DNA from: Mortierella alpina
Taxonomy: Eukaryota > Mortierellomycota > Mortierellomycetes > Mortierellales > Mortierellaceae
Assembly (NCBI GenBank): GCA_029449245.1
Contig: JANATF010000004.1
Span: 1,550,001-1,614,000 of the forward strand
Length of the DNA: 64,000 bases
Reading direction: 5' to 3'
The position numbers and the translations under genes are program-made. The notes under the pieces are model-generated. The model searched no databases, had not been told where the DNA came from, and saw only the letters and a list, made by a program, of their open reading frames with translations. This document shows positions 57,133-64,000 of the stretch, in pieces; position 1 is the stretch's first letter; each line of letters begins with the position of its first letter.

Positions 57133-58667
57133 AAGAAGAATAGAGTCGGGAAGAAGTACCTGTCAATGTGCAAGGCAAGGAAGGTGAACTGAGTGCGAAA
57201 GAGGAGCGCGGAAACTCGTATTTCGTCCCAGCTCACGTCTGCGCCGTGTGGACAGCCGTGCTCATATATGGCAGTCACCACCAGGTGTTAGCCTGCGCGC
57301 TGCACAGTTTCGCGGATGTTCGTTTCTGGAAGAACTCGCGGACAGTTTTTTTGTTGTATTCTGCTTCGATCCTCATGAGAAAATCATCCTAAAGCATGCA
57401 AGTGTCCCTCCCTAGGTCTAACTCTCTTTCCAAAGAGAAGTAGTTGTGTGACGCATGGATCGTAAGCCTTCCACAAGTAAGATATACGAGTACCGACAAA
57501 ACCGTGTGCATTACCATTGGGACCTTAACTTCCTAAAATCGCGTTGGCCTATGCTGCTGCGGGTAGGCATCGGCCGCTTTGGGAAACTGCTGATCGCGTT
57601 ATTTGAGTTTGCCATTGCAGAAAGATATCTCATAGAAGGATATCTCACATTTGGATCGGAATCGCTCGCCCGTCCTTTCGGAACCGTGTCTTTCGCGCAC
57701 GTCGCTCGAAAAAGCGCTTCAGAAACAAGAATATTCAATTATTGCAGCAATAACACCGAGATGCCATTGCATGGTATAGGTCAACACTTTCAACTGCACC
57801 AACATGAGGTGCGAGCTCTGAGCAAGTTACGTTGGCTGCGCGAACTTGAAGTGGCGGTAGCAAAAGGATGCACTCGCCATTACTGACGCTTCGGCTATAC
57901 CACGTTGAATGCTACGAGGAAAAACAGCCCCAGTTGAGTTCAAGGACCGTAATATCAGGGAGGCCAACAACGTCTACACGGTACCGCCGTGAGTCCAGAA
58001 GATGTTCGCCACCTACAGAGCGATATGCTGGTGCTGCAACGGATTCTAAAATCCAGTGTAAGAATGGTTGCCCTACAGGCGCGCTCAAGGTTAAAAACAT
58101 CCCGCATCGCCCGTCCGACAAGCGCGCATCTCTGAGCGATAATTTTCATAGCGCCAACATCTTACTTCGCCTCGGCCTTCTTGATGATAATACTTCATTT
58201 TATTTTGAAAGACCATCTTGCGAACCGTGATAAATGGAGGCAGGTCAAAGCTCACAATCCAATGAGAATACACAACCTGGGCGAACGCAGGGGTATCACA
58301 AAGGAGTAGAGGACAGTGTTGCGGAACATCCTGATACCTGCGGTTAGGCCGAAAGGTAGGAGCGGCGAAGGGCAGAGACCGCAGTGCCATTGGAGGAAGA
58401 AGAAAAAAATGTGGGCGGAAAAACGGCAGTAGGGTAGGGACAAAGCAAGCCTCGGTGTCATGATCGATCGGTTGTGCCAGTGCGGTCGCGCTTCGGGGCT
58501 TCCAAGTTTCTTTTCTGTCAGCAGAACTGGTGCCACAAACCCTTTTCCACACTTGCATTAGCAATCCGGGTATACAAGACCAGCGCTCATACAACGCAGA
58601 CTATCACGCATGCCTAGCTTCGTAACGCCTCATTGTTTCAAATGCTGAGCCCAGGGGGGGCTACGTG
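57133..58667. other. Intergenic region, nothing recognised
   Basis: Lies between two minus-strand genes: promoter of the ADCK2-like gene and 3' flank of UPF3. A 143-codon frame at 57455-57886 has no recognisable domain and no conserved-looking pattern, so I leave it out. Confidence 0.5.
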
Positions 58668-60418
58668 TTATTCCTTGACCGCGTTTGCTGCCAGACCCTC
58701 CTGCCCAGCACCTCCTCGGCCGCGCCGACTGCGTCCAGGACGGGAAGATCCAGGACCCTGACCGCCAGGGGCATTGTTTCCGGACACTGAAGCATTAGGC
58801 CCACTCCCACCGCCAGCATTGTTGTTGGAGCCGTTGGAGTTAGGAGGGGCATTGCCTGTAGCTGCTTTTGAATCAGCTTTGGAACGATCTCCTCTGCCTC
58901 CCCGACGGGTGCGTCCTGGACGAGCAGTGGCGCCTTCGGCACCGGGTAGCTGTTGCAGATTGTCTTTTTTAGCAGCGCCCTGATTGAAAACTCCAGTCTG
59001 CTGTTGCTGTTGATGTTGAGATTGCTGCTGGTTATGTTGACCACGACGTGGTCCAGAATGGGGAGGTCCCTGAGCACCCTGCGATGACGACGACCCATTG
59101 GCAGAGTGTCCTGGTGTAGCGTGCACTGACGAGTCGGCTGCAGGTTTTGGTTTCAACAGTGTAATCTGTGGTGCTGCGGTTTCCGGCGTATTGTTATTGC
59201 CAGTGGAGGCTGCCTCATTGGCTGCTCTTTTACTTGCACGATCCCTGCGTTTCCGCTCCCGCTTTGGCTTGACTCCTTGTGTGCTGTCCGGTGCAGAGGA
59301 TGGGGCAACTTTCTTGCCATGGGCGCCTTGCTGTTGTCCTGCCTGCTGATTTTTGTTTCCAGATCCAGACGATCCTTGGGAGGCGCGACCATTAGGTGCG
59401 TCCTTTGCGTTTCGATTAGCGAGGATGGTGATCTGCGCCTTGCCGGCATTAGAAATGCCGGCCTTTCCTGCTTGGCGTGCCTGACGCGCCGACAACTGTT
59501 TTGCCTGGCTCTTGGCATGTGCCCTGGTCCTCAAATCTTCCAGCAACGGGGTTAACTTTGGATTGAGAAAACTTTCTTTCAGAACTAGATTACAAAAAAT
59601 AAATGTTATCAATTCACAAAACCGTTAGTACCATAAGTCTTCCAGCTGGCTGTATGTGTGTATGTTCGGCTTTTCCCCTCTTTGATCCATATTTTGTACA
59701 TACGTTGTTCTGTTCCCGATAGTTTCATCTCCTTCTCAGCTTCGGTTGGTTCGGCGTTCAGCGACTGAAGGAATGCGATATAGTCCGGATCTATGAGGGA
59801 TGCATTTAGCCAGCCAGTCTACTGGGCGCAGTTTTTCGGTTGTCTTTAATGTACATATGCGTGCGGTGATACAGGCCTTAAAAGGACTCACCTTCTTCGA
59901 TAGTTCCTTGCTTTGCATCTGGCTTGCGCTGCTCGCGTGGAATTTTTTGAAACGGAGCAAACTCGACGTATGCTCTCCCCTCGTTCCCGCTCCTGTCCAC
60001 GAACAAATGTCCATGGTACGCCTTTTTGAAATCCGCTGCTAACTTTTCGCTCTTGAAGTAAATGTAAGCCCTCGCAAACGTGTTTCCCTTGACTGGACTA
60101 CCGGACAAAGGAACGTGTGCAGAGCTTTGGTTAAAGAAGGTATGCGAGTGCTCTGACGGAAAACAGGCCGTTATTAAGGATCGGTAGCATGGAGGGCTGT
60201 GAGCCGTACTTTTTGCTGACTTTTCCTGAAACCCAGGTGGTAGGCCTGTCGATGGATTGCTCCGGCACAAGAGTCTTGATGGTGTCTAGGAAGACCTGCT
60301 CTGGCAGATTGGCTGGCAGACGGCGCACGACAATCTTTGTTTTTGCCTGGCCTCGGTTGGGCCCCTTGCCGCGTGTGGAGCGCTTGCTAGGGCCCGTCTT
60401 TGCTCCGGCAGTGCTCAT
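58668..60418 (-). CDS. UPF3: Nonsense-mediated decay factor Upf3
   Basis: RNA-decay regulator that links Upf2 to terminating ribosomes or exon junctions and shuttles between nucleus and cytoplasm. Exons 60210-60418, 59892-60124, 59704-59790 and 58668-59584 join in phase to 481 aa. The Smg4/Upf3 RNP-type domain covers about residues 25-150: [67 protein letters not shown]. It is followed by the usual [20 protein letters not shown]. The C-terminal half is basic and low-complexity with many Gly, Gln and Asn, ending in RG-rich repeats ([24 protein letters not shown]). The exon 2 acceptor (CCAAAG before 60124) is the only one that keeps phase. Start MSTAGAKTG is the first ATG of the ordered product. 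It is divergent from RPB10. Confidence 0.9.
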
Positions 60419-60654
60419 ATTACTGTAAGGATGAAGTGACTGAGTGGAATGTGAAAGTCCGGGTGATTGGGCAGTTACTCGTGGGTGCCTTTTGCCGGGG
60501 AAAAGTGCGCCATACAAAGGGAAGGTGTCGTGGCTTTGTCATTGTCAGCCGCAGTCACGAATGTGCTGCACTCAGTTTTTTGTTGACAGATGAATTTCTC
60601 TTTTTCTCCTCTGTTCTTCTCAACCATCTCGCACCTCAGCATCACACTCACATC
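60419..60654. promoter_or_regulatory. Bidirectional promoter of UPF3 and RPB10
   Basis: Only 236 bases separate the two start codons, so both genes must share this promoter region. No TATA box is visible on either strand; the RPB10 side is CT-rich. Confidence 0.6.
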
Positions 60655-61230
60655 ATGATCATCCCTGTGCGCTGCTTCTCCTGTGGAAAGGTCATTGGAA
60701 ACAAGTGGGACCACTACCTCTCACTTCTCCAGTCAGATTACAGCGAAGGGTGAGTCCGCAGCTACTAGCTCAGCCACTTTGGCCTCCTCGCGCTCTTTTT
60801 GGCTTCCCATTTCCAGGATCCAGCAGCAAGTACTAGGACAACCAATGTGTGTCAGGATGAGGCGTATTCAGCGACACTCTTGAGCTCTTGGAGAAACTCC
60901 GGACTCCGGGAGACAGACTCGGCTTTCATTGCTTCATTAATGAAATCTAATCGTGTTATTTACTCACCTTGCGCGCTCTGACGTTAGTGATGCACTGGAC
61001 GCTCTTGGTCTCAAGCGTTATTGCTGCCGCCGTATGGTTCTCACGCACGTTGATCTGATCGAAAAGTTGTTGCACTACAATCGTAAGTGGAGTGTTTTTC
61101 CCGCCATCCGGCATGATTAATCAAGGATATTCTATGCAGCAACGCTAGTGCGATTTGGATCTTGACTAAACTAAACTGTTACGCCTTTGATGCAATAGCC
61201 TTGGAGCGCAGCGTGGACTTGAAGCGTTAA
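60655..61230 (+). CDS. RPB10: RNA polymerase I/II/III subunit Rpb10 (RPABC5)
   Basis: Smallest shared zinc-binding subunit of the three nuclear RNA polymerases, located in the core near Rpb3. Exons 60655-60749, 60988-61082 and 61199-61230 join in phase to 73 aa, the usual size (yeast 70, human 67). The start [21 protein letters not shown] and the atypical zinc site CFSC plus YCCRRM are diagnostic. The C-terminus reads [15 protein letters not shown]. It is convergent with the cyclin gene 234 bases downstream. Confidence 0.97.
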
Positions 61231-61300
61231 AAATGGGCAAGAAGATTGTCGGGGACGATCGAATGCCTATGGTGTCTGTATAATTGCATTTTGGAACAAC

Positions 61301-61306
61301 AATAAA
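61301..61306 (+). terminator. Poly(A) signal of RPB10
   Basis: AATAAA 70 bases past the RPB10 stop codon, in the convergent spacer. Confidence 0.5.
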
Positions 61307-61464
61307 TCTCACTTTGTACAAAAGTATACAAAGGAATCAGTGAGGATCGCCACGTTGGAGACTCCCCTTCAGAGGTTTTCTTGGAGTTTAGTGGAACACC
61401 AACGTGCTGACATATTACAGTGGTATCAAGTCCGAGGGTAGTTCTTTTCCTGCGAGGATTTTTT

Positions 61465-62432
61465 TTATTCTCCTATGGGAATCCACTGGTCTCGTAATCC
61501 TTCCTCGTAATCATGTTCTGTCATGACCGAGCCGTCCTGCGCAGGGTCGCCTTCAGATTCTTGTGCAAGATTATTCATGTTTTCGTCGCCTTCGTCCTGT
61601 GTTTGCGTGGCTGATGGGTGATGGTGCAGCGTTTCTGCGATCTCGAACCGTGAGTGCTGCCTTACGAGGTTGACATAGTACCGCTGCAAAACTGTTCCTT
61701 CCACTGCTACACGCCATTCGATCAGTCCCAAAAACTCGACCTCCAGTGTATTCAGCTCCTGCGTGCTCAGTCCTCCGACCTTGGCGTAATGCGAATTGGT
61801 GCAGTACGAGTCGCAGACGGCCTTTGCTGCCAAGGTAACAGAGGCGATGATGAATCGATGTACAGTGAGGGACGAGATGGTGAAAGTCCGGACCTTTTCA
61901 CAGACACGGTCGATATATATCAGAATGACGAGCAGACAGGCCCGTTCCAGTGAGGTATATTTGACAATTCTCCGGAGATAGTCGTACACGGATATCTGCG
62001 GCGGCGCCCTGGAGTGAAAGCGGGTCAAGTTGGCGGATGTGAGGGGTATTTGGTCATTGTGAGCCGTCAGTCGACATAGCATATCGGCTGGTGCGTGAAG
62101 TGGCGTTCCATAAAGTCCGTCGTGTTCGGCGAGTCCATAATAGAGTCATAGAAGAGGAGCTTTGTCAGTCTTTTTTTTCTATATCAATCTTGTGCAGATC
62201 TTGGCATGCGCTCTCAGCGATTTGGCTTGCTCTGAGAGCAAGGTGAGGATGATAGCTTCAACATGCCGCCATTTCTCCTGTATGCCATACCAATCATAAT
62301 GGTGAGGTGAGTCATGTCTGCCTGATGAAAATATTCTGGCACAAAGATCACGCCTGCTGGATCTTCTCGCTGGGTAGGCACAGTGGGCTCTGGCGATGGC
62401 GACACATGCGTTGAGCCGGGCTGGAGATGCAT
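61465..62432 (-). CDS. PHO80-like cyclin
   Basis: Cyclin of the Pho80/Pcl group, partners of Pho85-type kinases in nutrient (phosphate) signalling and growth control. Exons 62291-62432 and 61465-62087 join in phase to 254 aa. The core starts EYFHQADMTHLTIMIADMLCRLTAHNDQIPLTSANLTRFHSR, followed by APPQISVYDYLRRIVKYTSLERACLLVILIYIDR. Then FTISSLTVHRFIIASVTLAAKAVCDSYCTN and ELNTLEVEFLGLIEWRVAV make up the cyclin box, closely following Pho80. The C-terminal tail is acidic. The exon junction restores MIADML exactly. The start MHLQPGSTHVSPS at 62432 is the first in-frame ATG of that exon; an upstream exon cannot be excluded. Which Pcl member it is cannot be told. Confidence 0.92.
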
Positions 62433-63221
62433 CGTATTCTTTTGACTATATCCTGAGCGTATTGTTTGACTGGACCCGAGTTGTAGAAGCCCAAGCTCGG
62501 AAAGACCGCCTGCGCCTTGACCTGATTAAGTGCTGTCGGGAAAGGGGAGGGGAGGGAGGGGCTGACGGACTGTTGATGTCGCACGCCTTTTTGGAAATGG
62601 AGATGCAGACCAGCTAGGTGGGTGGGATAGGATCTGGGGGAGAAGGTGGCGATTAAAAATTAAGGATATAGAAGGGAAAGGAGACGAGGATGTAGACGAC
62701 GAAGAAGGAGGGGGAGGAAGAGGGGATAGCAAAACTGTCATTCACTCCATCTTGACGAGCAAACAGGTGGAGACGAGAGAGTGTGCAGAAAAGAAAACAC
62801 AAAAAGAACGCCAGAAAACTTTATGTGCAGGTGCGTCTTCATATCAGCGCCTGTTGGCGTTGTCGCTGCAGACCCACCAACCTTGTTCCTTCTGAACATT
62901 TCCCAGGCTATCGTCGCAGTGCACAGAAGAGGCACGCGACCATGCGGGTCTTGTGGCATGGACCGTATCGTGGCCCATGCAAGGTGCACGCAGGCACCCT
63001 CTGATCGCTCTCACATCGATTGGTCGCAGGCAGTCGAGTGCAAGTCCCGTGCGAATGCGACTGGCTCAGAAGGCCCAATGACGTTAAAGAAGATGGATTG
63101 GTTGCCTGGCTTGCTAAGTTCCTGGTGTTCCAGTTGGAACGACTTTCGCCCAGTGTAAAAATGACATAGAACATGCAGGTCCTGATCACATTCTTCCACA
63201 TTGGTACTCACTCTTACTTAC
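62433..63221. other. Divergent intergenic region with polypurine tract
   Basis: Separates the cyclin and the partial gene at 63222. From about 62530 to 62730 the plus strand is very purine-rich (GGGGAGG, GAAGGAG blocks), which is the CT-rich leader and promoter of the minus-strand cyclin. No other gene seen. Confidence 0.5.
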
Positions 63222-64000
63222 ATGACACTCTGTGGCACCCCGAGGGCCATTAAGAGCGTCTTGGATCGTGCTCGACTTGCACGTAAGCTAACTAGAGGCT
63301 GTGTCTCGCACCCTTATCAAAGATCTGATCTGTTGTTAACGCGCGTGTTTGCTAGTCAGCCCTTGCTCACTCCAGCCACGGCAGTGGACCACCTGTAATG
63401 TCCAGCACACTATATCAAAACGCTTTGTCTCGAGCGAACGCGGATCTGGCTATGGATACCGCAAAGGCAAGAGTTCTGGCGAGCCTGAAGGCCCCTCCAA
63501 AGACAAATTGAGACTGGTGCCATTCAGGATGAATGTGAAACAAGCGGAGGAGGTATTGTCGAGCCCCATAGTTATCTACCGATCCTTTGGTCGCGCGGTG
63601 ATGGTCAGCTAATGAACAGGATCTCGGCCCCATCTGTCCTAGGTATTTGGGAAATACCATGGCCATAGCTTCTTTTCTGCCAAGATCAACCAAGTGGACA
63701 AAGTAGAGGCGCTATATATTCCGTTTTGGGCTGCTAGTGGGACTGTTCGATCCAAGATCATTAATGCCCAAGGTATGAGCCCGCGGTTGATATTGCGCAA
63801 TATTTCAGTGTCTCAAGTACGACATGTCAGACTAGCATAGTAGTAACAAACAAAATTCGATGGCATGTTATGCACGCGTAGTGGGATGGGATCGACTCGT
63901 CACCAGGTACAATAAGATTACCAAGCAGAATGAATCATCATGGGAAACGACATGGAGATCCGTTCAGACGCAACATGAGTTTACGCGCGCGTACCCGAGC
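63222..64000 (+). CDS. Partial gene, probable mitochondrial protein of unknown function
   Basis: The 5' part of a gene that runs off the window. Exons 63222-63282, 63356-63552, 63643-63772 and 63882 onward join in phase. The N-terminus MTLCGTPRAIKSVLDRARLA and the following stretch (SKRFVSSERGSGYGYRKG) are rich in Arg and Ser and poor in acids, like a mitochondrial presequence. Next comes DKLRLVPFRMNVKQAEEVFG, then KYHGHSFFSAKINQVDKVEALYIPFWAASGTVRSK, then VGWDRLVTRYNKITKQNESSWETTW. The pattern 'PF.....A...F..W/YH...FF...... ....VYLPFW' recalls unnamed fungal proteins, but I do not recognise the family firmly. Mitochondrial location is inferred from the N-terminus only. The start is the first ATG that gives the presequence in phase. 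Confidence 0.7.

Noticed and set aside
57455-57886. 143-codon frame starting MDRKPSTSK
   Set aside because: No domain, no splice partners and no family resemblance; overlapping frames on the other strand are equally long.
60131-60165. Upf3 exon 2 starting at the TCAG before GAGCACTCG
   Set aside because: It leaves the wrong phase with exon 1; the CCAAAG acceptor 22 bases further on fits and gives an unbroken frame.

Overview
The window reads as nuclear DNA of an early-diverging filamentous fungus. Genes carry many short GT-AG introns with TACTAAT-like branch points, AATAAA-type 3' signals and long pyrimidine-rich 5' leaders, and the gene content is fungal (Vps34, Trf4-like polymerase, PHO80-like cyclin, AVT-type transporter, CYP52-like P450, a NACHT/pentapeptide/WD40 protein). 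The style and the long NACHT-WD40 protein suggest Mortierellomycotina (Mortierella/Linnemannia group); this is an inference, since no rRNA or other marker is present. All gene models were spliced by hand from reading-frame continuity, splice sites and remembered family sequences; no search was run.

Layout. 1-4040: no supportable gene. 4-9 kb: ribosome-assembly factor Nle1/Rsa4 (-), then a disordered protein with a Bni4/Afr1-like C-terminus (+). 10-19 kb: AAAP amino-acid transporter (+), P450 (+), Trf4/5-like non-canonical poly(A) polymerase (-). 19-30 kb: 3.6 kb without a gene, a small zinc-finger protein (+) behind a clear TATA box, the 17-exon VPS34 gene (-) with one GC-AG intron, and a secreted DJ-1/PfpI-like protein (+) whose upstream region holds four copies of TGTCAAAA.

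30-36 kb: a NACHT/pentapeptide/14-WD40 STAND gene (-) broken by an in-frame TAG and a 5-bp tandem duplication, so probably a young pseudogene. It is divergent from an unrecognised six-exon helical protein (+) that also appears to carry a one-base frameshift. 40-48 kb: a very large (about 2,491 aa) fungal protein with a RasGAP-fold-like segment and a Sel1-like tail. 48.1-51.8 kb: a tandem array of about 600-bp units with a higher-order period of exactly 1,798 bp at both landmarks that can be compared. 52-64 kb: compact housekeeping genes: TRM44 (-), a mitochondrial ABC1/ADCK2-like kinase (-), UPF3 (-) sharing a 236-bp divergent promoter with RPB10 (+), a PHO80-like cyclin (-), and the 5' part of a probable mitochondrial protein (+) that runs off the window.

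The genes do not form a pathway. Several serve RNA and ribosome biology (Nle1, Trf4-like, Trm44, Upf3, Rpb10), others membrane traffic, nutrient or lipid metabolism (Vps34, AAAP, P450, ADCK2-like, PHO80-like). The accessory parts are the broken STAND gene and the satellite-like array.
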